DNA of 9,656 bases, taken from assembly GCA_964459445.1 (NCBI GenBank), contig CAYWMP010000209.1, forward strand, positions 1-9,656, in the 5' to 3' direction. Source of the DNA: CAYWMP01 sp964459445 (GTDB lineage Bacteria > Desulfobacterota > DSM-4660 > Desulfatiglandales > HGW-15). Positions 1 through 5,992 of the stretch are shown piece by piece; position 1 is the first letter of the stretch; each line of letters starts with the position of its first letter. Made by a program: the position numbers and the translations under genes. The notes under the pieces were generated by a model. It was not told the origin of the DNA, searched no databases, and was given only the letters and a program-made list of their open reading frames with translations.

Positions 1-53
1 ACAATAAGCAACGTGATTCAAAGTTGAAGCGAATTTCAAATATGTTTGGCTAG
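1..53 (-). repeat. Dispersed intergenic repeat, copy A (truncated by window edge)
   Basis: The reverse complement of this stretch aligns over nearly its whole length with 4738-4792, in opposite orientation. Shared blocks include CTAGCCAAA, ATATTTGAAATT and TTCAACTTTGAATCA, with a few C/T or C/A substitutions and one or two small indels (roughly 85-90% identity by eye). It contains a near-palindrome, TTGAAG (24-29) against TTTCAA (34-39). The window starts at the end of the alignable part, so the repeat may extend further upstream. It lies about 125 nt before the rpsB start and contains no gene. What kind of element it is cannot be told from two copies. Confidence 0.7.
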
Positions 54-178
54 AATTCACACGTCCAGGTTTATCCCCGGTGCCCCCTAAACTATTGGGA
101 GTGCGGCGCTTGACTGGGCGGAGGAAAAAACCGAGGGACAGGGACCGTAAAAGGCATCCCTGGAATCAGGAGGAACAA
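54..178 (+). promoter_or_regulatory. rpsB leader region with small hairpin before the Shine-Dalgarno
   Basis: This is the non-coding leader of rpsB. The open frame continues upstream to a GTG at 80, but the S2 family start is at 179, so this part is not translated as S2. A 6-bp hairpin, CAGGGA (139-144) with TCCCTG (157-162) and a 12-nt loop, ends a few bases before the strong ribosome binding site AGGAGG (168-173). rpsB is often autoregulated through its leader in other bacteria, but I do not recognise a named rpsB-leader motif here. A TTGACT at 110 has no matching -10 box, so I do not call a promoter. Confidence 0.3.
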
Positions 179-1024
179 ATGGCTATATCGCTCAACATGA
201 AGGAACTTTTGGAAGCGGGTGTGCATTTTGGACATCAGACACGACGCTGGAACCCAAAGATGAAACCCTACATTTTTGGCTCCCGGAACGGCATTCACAT
301 TATAGATCTCCAGAAGACTGTAAAGCTCTTCGCTGTGGCCTATAATTTCATCGCCAAGACCGTAGCTGACGGCTACTCCGTGCTTTTCGTCGGAACAAAA
401 AAACAGGCCCATGACTCTATCGTTGAAGAAAGTGAACGTTGCGGCATGTTCTATGTGGTCAATCGTTGGCTGGGAGGCACTTTGACCAACTACCAGACCA
501 TTCGAAAAAGCATAAGCCGCCTCAAGGAGCTGGAAAACATGAAGGAGGATGGAACCATCCATCGCTACACCAAAAAAGAGGCCCTTAAGATGGACAAAGA
601 GCTGGTCAAGCTCGAAAAGAATCTGGGCGGTATCAAGAATATGGATGATCTTCCCGGAGCGCTCTTTGTTGTCGATCCCAAAAAAGAACATATTGCCGTT
701 AAAGAGGCCAAGAAAATAGGCATTCCCATCGTCGGTATTGCCGATACAAATTGCGACCCGGACGACATCGATTATCTCATTCCGGGTAATGACGATGCCA
801 TCCGGGCGATTCGATTGATTTGCTCCAAGGTCGCAGATGCCAGCATTGAAGGGCATGACATTGCTGAGGAAAAACTCAAAGCCGAGGCAGAACGAGCGAA
901 GGAAGAAGTGACTGAGCACGTAGAAACGGCAACCTCCGCAGAAGGCGAAGAGGGAGGGCCGGAGGTCATTTTTGTGTCCAGAAAAGAGCAAGAAGATACG
1001 CCAGAGAATATCGTGGAGGAATAG
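179..1024 (+). CDS. rpsB: 30S ribosomal protein S2
   Basis: Structural protein of the small ribosomal subunit, needed with S1 for mRNA binding. The 281-residue product starts MAISLNMKELLEAGVHFGHQ and carries the S2 hallmarks: GVHFGHQTRRWNPKM, the FVGTKKQA stretch, NRWLGGTLTNYQTI, the PGALFVVDPKKEHIAV segment and GIPIVGIADTNCDPD. The start at 179 is chosen over the upstream GTG at 80 because S2 homologues begin at this point and AGGAGG sits 5 nt before it; the 33 extra upstream residues are basic and unlike S2. The last 40 or so residues are a Glu-rich, probably disordered tail, common in this family and variable between species. tsf follows after 4 nt, so the two are almost certainly cotranscribed, as in most bacteria. 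Confidence 0.97.
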   Translation: MAISLNMKELLEAGVHFGHQTRRWNPKMKPYIFGSRNGIHIIDLQKTVKLFAVAYNFIAKTVADGYSVLFVGTKKQAHDSIVEESERCGMFYVVNRWLGGTLTNYQTIRKSISRLKELENMKEDGTIHRYTKKEALKMDKELVKLEKNLGGIKNMDDLPGALFVVDPKKEHIAVKEAKKIGIPIVGIADTNCDPDDIDYLIPGNDDAIRAIRLICSKVADASIEGHDIAEEKLKAEAERAKEEVTEHVETATSAEGEEGGPEVIFVSRKEQEDTPENIVEE

Positions 1025-1028
1025 GACA

Positions 1029-1628
1029 TTGGAGATAAGTGCATCGCTAGTAAAAGAATTGAGAGAAAAAACCGGTGTGGGCATCATGGACTGCAAAGAG
1101 GCCCTAAAAGAAAACGACGGAGACTTAGACAAGTCGGTTGACTACTTGAGGAAAAAGGGTATCGCTACGGCGAAAAAGCGAGGCGCCCGAACTGCTTCTG
1201 AAGGTCAGGTTCAATCCTATATCCATGCAGGCAGCAAAATCGGCGTCCTCGTGGAGGTCAATTGCGAAACGGATTTCTCCGGGAAAACGGATGATTTTGC
1301 GGCATTTACAAAGGACATTGCCATGCAGGTCGCTGCAACCAATCCCCTAGCCGTCGATCGAGACGGCATCCTTCCTGAGGTATTGGACAAAGAGAAGGAT
1401 ATTTACGCCACCCAGGCGAAGGAATCCGGAAAACCGGAGAAGGTGATCGACAAGATTGTCGAAGGCAAGATGAAAAAATTCTTTTCCGAGGCCTGTCTTC
1501 TTGAGCAGGCCTTTGTAAAGAATCCCGATATGACGGTGCAGGATTTGCTGAATGAGTTGATTGCCAAAACAGGAGAGAACATCATCATAAGGCGGTTCTG
1601 CCGTTACCAACTCGGAGAAGGTGAATAG
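1029..1628 (+). CDS. tsf: Translation elongation factor Ts (short form)
   Basis: Guanine-nucleotide exchange factor that regenerates EF-Tu-GTP. The 199-residue product has the N-terminal UBA-like domain (SASLVKELREKTGVGIMDCKEAL), the basic YLRKKGIATAKKRG segment, and the core VEVNCETDF motif whose Asp-Phe pair enters EF-Tu near its Mg2+ site. The C-terminal GENIIIRRFCRYQLGEG matches the family end. At about 200 aa it is the short type, lacking the longer second core subdomain of the 283-aa E. coli protein. The start is a TTG at 1029, chosen because the family begins at this residue and GGAGG (1015-1019) lies 9 nt upstream, inside the end of rpsB. The frame is open upstream to another TTG at 972, but the residues there are not EF-Ts-like. 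After TDF the usual Val-Ala is Ser-Gly. Confidence 0.95.
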   Translation: MEISASLVKELREKTGVGIMDCKEALKENDGDLDKSVDYLRKKGIATAKKRGARTASEGQVQSYIHAGSKIGVLVEVNCETDFSGKTDDFAAFTKDIAMQVAATNPLAVDRDGILPEVLDKEKDIYATQAKESGKPEKVIDKIVEGKMKKFFSEACLLEQAFVKNPDMTVQDLLNELIAKTGENIIIRRFCRYQLGEGE

Positions 1629-1641
1629 CCGGAGCCCTTGA

Positions 1642-2373
1642 ATGAAGAAGAAACGGCCTCGATACGATCGCGTCCTGTTAAAATTGAGCGGTGAGGCCCT
1701 TATGGGCGAAGAATCCTTTGGAATTGACCCTGTCGTCCTGAAGACCGTCGCCGAGGAAGTTCGTGCGGTTCATGAAGCAGGGGTGCAGGTGGGCATTGTC
1801 ATCGGCGGCGGAAACATATTCAGAGGATTGAACTCTGCCGAATACGGTATGGCGCGAGTGCCCGCGGATCACATGGGCATGCTGGCCACGATGATAAACG
1901 CCATTGCCCTGTGCGAAGCCCTCAACAATATCGGTACGGAAGCGCGGGTTATGTCTGCCACCGATATGAATCAGATTGCCGAGCCCTATATCAGGGGAAA
2001 GGCCATTACCCATCTCAATAGGGATCGCATCGTGCTCATTGGCGCCGGGACCGGGAATCCCTATTTCAGCACGGATACCGCCGCGGCCCTCAGGGCTATG
2101 GAGATCCAGGCTGAGGTCCTTTTAAAGGCCACAAAGGTCGATGGGGTGTTCGACGCCGATCCCATGGAAAACCCTGCTTTAAAACCCTACAAGCGTTTGA
2201 CTTTTAGTGAGGTCCTCAAGAAGAACCTCCGCGTCATGGACTTGACGGCCGTGTCTCTTTCCATGGGGCAGAATCTGCCGATCATAGTTTTCAACTTGAG
2301 AAAAAAAGGCAATATCCGCCGGGTTGTATTCGGAGAAACCATAGGAACGCTAATTTCAGGGGAAAAGCCATGA
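1642..2373 (+). CDS. pyrH: UMP kinase (uridylate kinase)
   Basis: Cytosolic enzyme converting UMP and ATP to UDP and ADP, the bacterial hexameric type of the amino-acid-kinase fold. The 243-residue protein has the phosphate-binding LLKLSGEALMG near residue 12, IVIGGGNIFRG around 53-63, the ADHMGMLATMINAIAL helix, the GAGTGNPYFSTDTAAALRA nucleotide/UMP-binding segment around 134-152, KVDGVFDADP and the MDLTAVSLSMGQNLPIIVFN C-terminal region. The length is normal for the family. GGAG at 1631-1634 is a ribosome binding site 7 nt before the ATG. It follows tsf by 13 nt and its TGA stop overlaps the frr start (ATGA), indicating one transcript and translational coupling. Confidence 0.97.
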   Translation: MKKKRPRYDRVLLKLSGEALMGEESFGIDPVVLKTVAEEVRAVHEAGVQVGIVIGGGNIFRGLNSAEYGMARVPADHMGMLATMINAIALCEALNNIGTEARVMSATDMNQIAEPYIRGKAITHLNRDRIVLIGAGTGNPYFSTDTAAALRAMEIQAEVLLKATKVDGVFDADPMENPALKPYKRLTFSEVLKKNLRVMDLTAVSLSMGQNLPIIVFNLRKKGNIRRVVFGETIGTLISGEKP

Positions 2374-2927
2374 AAGAAGAAATCCTCGCCGACTGTCGTG
2401 AGAATATGAATAAATCCATAGAGGCCCTTAGGAAAGAATTCGGGAGAATCAGGACAGGTCGAGCCTCCACCGCCCTATTGGACGGGATCAAGGTCAATGC
2501 CTATGAAACCCAGATGCCGCTTGATCAAGTCGCCACCCTATCCACACCCGAAAGCCGCTTGATCACGATCAAACCCTGGGATCAGTCCGTTATCGGAGAA
2601 ATCGAAAAAAGCATTCTGAAGTCGGAACTGGGTCTTACGCCCATGAATGATGGGAAAATCATCCGAATCCCCATCCCTCCCCTCTCGGAAGAACGCCGGA
2701 AGGAACTGGCGAAATTGGCGAAAAAGATGGCCGAGGACGGGAAGATATCCATACGCAATCATCGGCGCGAAGCCAATGATATGCTGAAGGAACTGAAGAA
2801 TGAAAAAGAAATCTCGGAAGACGATATGTACAAAGGGCAGGACGACGTCCAAAAGGTAACGGACGATTTCATCAAAAAAGTTGATGAATTGACTGCCGAG
2901 AAGGAAAAGGAAATCCTGGAATTCTGA
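2370..2927 (+). CDS. frr: Ribosome recycling factor
   Basis: Splits post-termination ribosomes together with EF-G. The 185-residue product has the exact family length. Visible hallmarks are the FGRIRTGRAS helix (24-33), KVNAYETQMPLDQVATLSTP (41-60), the TIKPWD strand and the C-terminal three-helix bundle with RNHRREAND. Arg129 and Arg132 of that motif match the two functionally critical arginines of E. coli RRF. The KEISEDDMYKGQDDVQKVTD segment is also canonical. Translation begins in a 4-nt ATGA overlap with pyrH, and AGGGG (2358-2362) lies 7 nt upstream of the ATG. A 158-nt gap follows before uppS; I see no convincing terminator in it. Confidence 0.98.
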   Translation: MKEEILADCRENMNKSIEALRKEFGRIRTGRASTALLDGIKVNAYETQMPLDQVATLSTPESRLITIKPWDQSVIGEIEKSILKSELGLTPMNDGKIIRIPIPPLSEERRKELAKLAKKMAEDGKISIRNHRREANDMLKELKNEKEISEDDMYKGQDDVQKVTDDFIKKVDELTAEKEKEILEF

Positions 2928-3085
2928 TTGAAAAGGCCCCTACTGATCCCTTGCCATGGCTCCGCCAAAGAGATACGCTGGTTTTCTCTCCGTCTCTCAT
3001 TCCCATATAAAAAGTCCGTAGCATGTAAGCCTATTTTTCATAAGATGATTTATTACAAACTGCGTTAATTCGGAAACAGACAACT

Positions 3086-3823
3086 ATGCCTCCTATTGAT
3101 CCTCAAAAACTACCCAAGCATGTCGCTATTATCATGGATGGAAATGGCCGGTGGGCCAGGAAAAGGGCCTTGAATCGAATACGAGGCCATGAGGAGGGCG
3201 CCGAATCCGTCAGGGAAATCACTCGCACCAGCAGAGAAATCGGCATTCAATGGCTGACGCTCTATGCCTTTTCCGAGGAGAATTGGATCAGGCCGAAATA
3301 TGAAGTGGAAGCCCTCATGAGATTGCTGAAGCGGTTTCTTAAGAGCGAACTGGGCGAAATGATGGATAATGGGATTCGCTTTGAGGCCATCGGAAGGATT
3401 CACAAACTTCCAAAGGATGTCCTAAAGATCCTCAAACACACGATCGAGAAGACGTCTTCAAATAAGGATATGACGCTCACCTTGGCTCTCAGCTACGGCT
3501 CCAGGCAGGAAATATCCGATGCCGTTCAGAAACTGGCTAGGGGGATTGAGTCCGGCAAAATCAATGCGGACGATATTAGCGATAAAACCATTTCTGATGC
3601 CCTCTATACGGTCGGAATGCCGGATCCGGACCTGCTCATTAGAACCAGCGGGGAGTACCGTATCAGTAATTTCCTGTTGTGGCAGATCGCCTATTCAGAA
3701 ATCTATATCACGCCCCTTCTGTGGCCGGAATTTCGTAAAGAGGCATATCTCGAGGCCCTGGAAGACTATCAAAAAAGAGAGAGGCGATTCGGCGCCACGG
3801 GCGAACAGCTTCGTAAAAAATAA
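3086..3823 (+). CDS. uppS: Isoprenyl transferase (undecaprenyl diphosphate synthase)
   Basis: cis-Prenyltransferase that condenses isopentenyl diphosphate units on farnesyl diphosphate to make the C55 carrier lipid for peptidoglycan and surface glycans; acts at the cytoplasmic membrane face. The 245-residue product has the family blocks in order: HVAIIMDGNGRWA (catalytic Asp18), the RGHEEGAES helix, LTLYAFSEENWIRP (57-70), the LALSYGSRQEI segment, and PDLLIRTSGEYRISNFLLWQ (181-200, diphosphate-binding Arg186 and Arg192), followed by YSEIYITPLLWPEF with Glu205. The ATG at 3086 gives the expected N-terminus although the upstream GGA (3072-3074, 11 nt away) is a poor ribosome binding site. Product chain length cannot be told from sequence alone; C55 is the usual role at this locus. 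Confidence 0.95.
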   Translation: MPPIDPQKLPKHVAIIMDGNGRWARKRALNRIRGHEEGAESVREITRTSREIGIQWLTLYAFSEENWIRPKYEVEALMRLLKRFLKSELGEMMDNGIRFEAIGRIHKLPKDVLKILKHTIEKTSSNKDMTLTLALSYGSRQEISDAVQKLARGIESGKINADDISDKTISDALYTVGMPDPDLLIRTSGEYRISNFLLWQIAYSEIYITPLLWPEFRKEAYLEALEDYQKRERRFGATGEQLRKK

Positions 3824-3844
3824 CCATTTCTGGATGAACACTGT

Positions 3845-3867
3845 ACAGATGAAACATCTGTGGTTTT
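3845..3867 (+). terminator. Perfect 7-bp hairpin followed by a short T run, between uppS and cdsA
   Basis: ACAGATG (3845-3851) and CATCTGT (3855-3861) are exact reverse complements separated by an AAA loop and followed by GGTTTT. The geometry is terminator-like, but the stem is A/T-rich, the loop is tight and the T run is only four, so termination would be partial at best. It lies 22 nt after the uppS stop in a 100-nt gap before cdsA. It could equally be a processing site or a chance palindrome. Confidence 0.35.
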
Positions 3868-3923
3868 GAATAGTTAAAGCTAATTTCGGGGACAGGACGT
3901 CAGAGAGGGAACGGAATAAATCC

Positions 3924-4727
3924 ATGCACCTCAACAGATGGTTGACAGCCATTGTCGCGATCCCGCTGCTGTTTTACATCATCGGGATGGGACCCAAATG
4001 GCTCTTTTTCGCTCTCCTATACATCGCCGCGATCGTTGCTCTTATAGAATTCCTTGATATCACCACGCCAAAGCTCCCTTTGCCTGTCAAAATCCTGTGC
4101 ATGGTCCTTGCCCTCCTTCCCTTTTGGTTCATATCCGGCGGCCCCTTTTTTATGGCCATGCCCAGCCTATACCTATGGGTTGTCTTGCCCTTCGTCGTAC
4201 TGCTCTTCTTCTACCCTTCCCTGAGAGATCGTGCCCTTGAAACAGCCGCAAAGGTCGTCCTTGGCCTCCTATATGTCTGTCTTCCCCTAGCCCTGCTTCT
4301 TTTCATTCACAGCCATCCAAGGGGCAGGATCTGGATATTCTTCCTGCTTGCAGTCATTTTCCTGAGCGATACCGGGGGATTTTATTTTGGAAAGTTTTTC
4401 GGAAAGCATAAGCTTTATCCCGCCATCAGCCCGGGCAAGACATGGGAAGGGGCGGTAGGCAGTGTTTTGAGCAGCCTTTTGGCGCCTGTGCTGTTCTCCA
4501 GATTTTTTGCCCTGTACAAGCTTGACTGGTCCATCTTCGCCTTTACGGCATTGCTTTCCCTTTCCGGACAGATTGGCGATCTCGTCGAATCTATGATCAA
4601 AAGGAATTATGGGGTGAAAGATTCGGGGAAAATCCTGCCGGGCCATGGCGGCGTGTTGGATAGAATAGACGGACTCCTATTCGCTATCCCCTTTATGTAT
4701 GTTTTTATCAGCTGGTCGATTCTATAA
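3924..4727 (+). CDS. cdsA: Phosphatidate cytidylyltransferase (CDP-diacylglycerol synthase)
   Basis: Integral membrane enzyme making CDP-diacylglycerol from phosphatidate and CTP, the branch point for bacterial phospholipids. The 267-residue protein is strongly hydrophobic, with about eight membrane segments. The cytidylyltransferase signature is fully present at residues 223-249 (S-M-I-K-R, then K-D, then P-G-H-G-G-V-L-D-R-I-D). The upstream conserved SDTGGFYFGKFFGKHKL (148-164) and SPGKTWEG (169-176) blocks and GQIGDLVES (215-223) are intact. CGGA (3912-3915) lies 8 nt before the ATG. Next to uppS this is the usual lipid block. Instead of dxr following directly, a 302-nt repeat-rich gap and uxs come next. 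Confidence 0.97.
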   Translation: MHLNRWLTAIVAIPLLFYIIGMGPKWLFFALLYIAAIVALIEFLDITTPKLPLPVKILCMVLALLPFWFISGGPFFMAMPSLYLWVVLPFVVLLFFYPSLRDRALETAAKVVLGLLYVCLPLALLLFIHSHPRGRIWIFFLLAVIFLSDTGGFYFGKFFGKHKLYPAISPGKTWEGAVGSVLSSLLAPVLFSRFFALYKLDWSIFAFTALLSLSGQIGDLVESMIKRNYGVKDSGKILPGHGGVLDRIDGLLFAIPFMYVFISWSIL

Positions 4728-4737
4728 TTAGAAGTGC

Positions 4738-4792
4738 CTAGCCAAAAATATTTGAAATTTGTTTCAACTTTGAATCAACGTTGATCATTATT
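4738..4792 (+). repeat. Dispersed intergenic repeat, copy B
   Basis: Aligns in inverted orientation with positions 1-53 (copy A). It begins 10 nt after the cdsA stop. Inside are a hairpin, TTGAAA (4752-4757) with TTTCAA (4762-4767), loop TTTG, and a perfect 12-nt palindrome, ATCAACGTTGAT (4774-4785). The second palindrome is broken by an indel in copy A, while the first is nearly kept. The stretch is A/T-rich and non-coding. Two copies in one 10-kb window, both between genes, suggest a genome-wide repeat family, but this is inferred. Confidence 0.7.
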
Positions 4793-4811
4793 TCGAAGCC
4801 TCAGGTAATGC

Positions 4812-4901
4812 GAGTGTTCAGGGGTTCAGTGTTCAGGAAAGAGAAACTGGTTCCTTGCCTCTATCCCTCCTAAACTCTGAACTACTGAACACTGAACACT
4901 C
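4812..4901. repeat. Palindromic GTTCAG/CTGAAC repeat element (long imperfect hairpin)
   Basis: The left arm (4812-4836) has three GTTCAG units at 4816, 4824 and 4831. The right arm (4877-4901) has three CTGAAC units at 4877, 4885 and 4892. The outer 10 bp (4812-4821 with 4892-4901) pair perfectly, and the rest pairs with two single-base bulges, giving a stem of about 25 bp. The roughly 40-nt middle can add a weaker inner stem (AGGAAAGAG against CTCTATCCCT). No open frame crosses it. It looks like a REP/MITE-type palindromic intergenic element; a very long transcript hairpin would also form if it is read through from cdsA. Confidence 0.75.
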
Positions 4902-4937
4902 AGAACACCTTTGGTTTGTCAACGCCTGTCAGATTTG

Positions 4938-4956
4938 TTTGACTCGTTTAGTCAAA
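4938..4956. promoter_or_regulatory. Perfect 7-bp inverted repeat upstream of uxs (possible operator)
   Basis: TTTGACT (4938-4944) and AGTCAAA (4950-4956) are exact reverse complements with a 5-nt CGTTT spacer. This could be a dimeric repressor or activator site or a small hairpin. TTGACT inside the left half resembles a -35 box, but no acceptable -10 lies 16-18 nt downstream. It is 74 nt before the uxs start. The function is unproven. Confidence 0.35.
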
Positions 4957-4971
4957 GAATCGCGGTGTAAG

Positions 4972-5003
4972 GAGCTAAAGTGCCTAAAATGAGCTAAAAT
5001 GCC
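4972..5003 (+). repeat. 19-nt tandem repeat just before uxs
   Basis: Two units at a 19-nt period: GAGCTAAAGTGCCTAAAAT (4972-4990), then GAGCTAAAATGCC (4991-5003), matching at 12 of 13 positions before the second unit decays. Each unit is itself two related half-units (GAGCTAAA-T and GCCTAAA-T). The array ends 26 nt before the uxs ATG. It may be the remnant of a longer array, or could bind a regulator in phase at about two helical turns. Confidence 0.6.
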
Positions 5004-5029
5004 AAGCTCACTTACCGATGAGGTTAGCC

Positions 5030-5992
5030 ATGGCCTATTTTGAATATGATAGGGAGAGGATCCTTGTCACCGGCGGGGCCGGTTTCATTGGATCTCACTT
5101 GTGTGAAAGATTATTAAATGACGGCCATTATGTCATTTGTCTCGATAATTATTTTACGGGGCAGAAGCGAAATATCTTCCACCTGATGGATAATAGACGC
5201 TTTGAGACAATCAGACATGATCTCGTCAATCCCCTATTCCTGGAAGTCGATCAGATCTACAATCTCGCATGCCCGGCATCCCCGATCCACTACCAGTACA
5301 ACCCGGTCAAAACGGTGAAAACAAGCGTCATGGGCGCCATTCATATGCTGGGGCTTGCCAAAAGAGTCAAGGCCAAGATCCTTCAGGCGTCCACAAGTGA
5401 AATATACGGGGATCCGAAAGTTCACCCGCAATCGGAATCCTATTGGGGCAATGTAAACACCATCGGCCCGAGGGCCTGTTATGATGAAGGGAAGCGCTGT
5501 GCCGAGACCCTTTTCTTTGACTACCACAGACAAAACAGTGTGAATATACGGGTCGTGCGCATCTTTAACACCTACGGCCCTCATATGCATCCCAATGATG
5601 GTCGTGTCATCAGCAATTTCATCATGCAGGCCCTTAGGAACGATCCAATCACGATATTCGGAGACGGCAGCCAAACTCGATCCTTTTGCTACGTGGATGA
5701 CATGATTGAGGGATTTATCAGGGTGATGGACGGCCCAGACGATTTCATTGGACCTGTCAATTTGGGCAACCCAACTGAATATGGTATCGCAGATCTGGGA
5801 AAAGAGATAATCCGATTGACCAAGTCAAAATCATCTCTCGAATTCCACCCCCAGCCCTTGGATGATCCCAAAAGACGACGACCCGATATCAGTCTTGCCG
5901 AAGAACAGCTCGGTTGGAAGCCAAAGGTTGGATTAGAGGAAGGGTTGAAAAAAACCATTCAGTATTTCAAGGATCTTTTATCAAACAAATGA
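5030..5992 (+). CDS. uxs: UDP-glucuronate decarboxylase (UDP-xylose synthase), SDR family
   Basis: NAD-dependent cytosolic enzyme converting UDP-glucuronate to UDP-xylose and CO2, feeding glycan synthesis. The 320-residue protein has the extended-SDR dinucleotide motif TGGAGFIG (14-21), then YNLACPASPIHYQYNPVKT (77-95), a pattern typical of UXS rather than of general epimerases. The catalytic set follows: STSEIYGDP (121-129) and YDEGK with Tyr151 and Lys155, in the UXS-type context YWGNVN.IGPRACYDEGKR. FGDGSQTRSFCYVDDMI supplies the UDP-sugar pocket. The ATG at 5030 is preferred over one at 5018 because GAGG (5020-5023) is placed 6 nt before it. It follows the repeat-rich gap after cdsA and overlaps dxr by 4 nt, so it is probably coexpressed with dxr. 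A related 4-keto pentose synthase is less likely given these motifs. Confidence 0.9.
   Translation: MAYFEYDRERILVTGGAGFIGSHLCERLLNDGHYVICLDNYFTGQKRNIFHLMDNRRFETIRHDLVNPLFLEVDQIYNLACPASPIHYQYNPVKTVKTSVMGAIHMLGLAKRVKAKILQASTSEIYGDPKVHPQSESYWGNVNTIGPRACYDEGKRCAETLFFDYHRQNSVNIRVVRIFNTYGPHMHPNDGRVISNFIMQALRNDPITIFGDGSQTRSFCYVDDMIEGFIRVMDGPDDFIGPVNLGNPTEYGIADLGKEIIRLTKSKSSLEFHPQPLDDPKRRRPDISLAEEQLGWKPKVGLEEGLKKTIQYFKDLLSNK

Noticed and set aside
80..178. N-terminal extension of rpsB from a GTG at 80
   Set aside because: The residues are Arg/Lys/Pro-rich and unlike S2, while the ATG at 179 has an ideal AGGAGG and matches the family start.
972..1028. tsf starting at the upstream TTG at 972
   Set aside because: This would overlap rpsB by 53 nt and add residues not found in EF-Ts; the TTG at 1029 matches the family start and has GGAGG at the right distance.
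92..1132. Long open frame of 346 codons on the minus strand, antisense to rpsB and the start of tsf
   Set aside because: It mirrors the codon structure of rpsB, which is certain from its protein motifs. Its translation resembles no family I know, and it has no ribosome binding site or neighbouring minus-strand genes.
3018..3046. Possible promoter before uppS with a TAAGAT -10 box
   Set aside because: The hexamer at the proper -35 distance (GTAGCA) does not resemble a -35 box, so the match is too weak to list.
3519..3869. 116-codon plus-strand frame overlapping the end of uppS
   Set aside because: It is an out-of-frame reading of uppS, rich in Arg/Ser/Pro and with no family resemblance.
5914..5988. 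dxr starting inside uxs at 5914
   Set aside because: The family N-terminus (KNISILGSTGSIG) begins at 5989, and the extra residues are only the uxs gene read in another frame.
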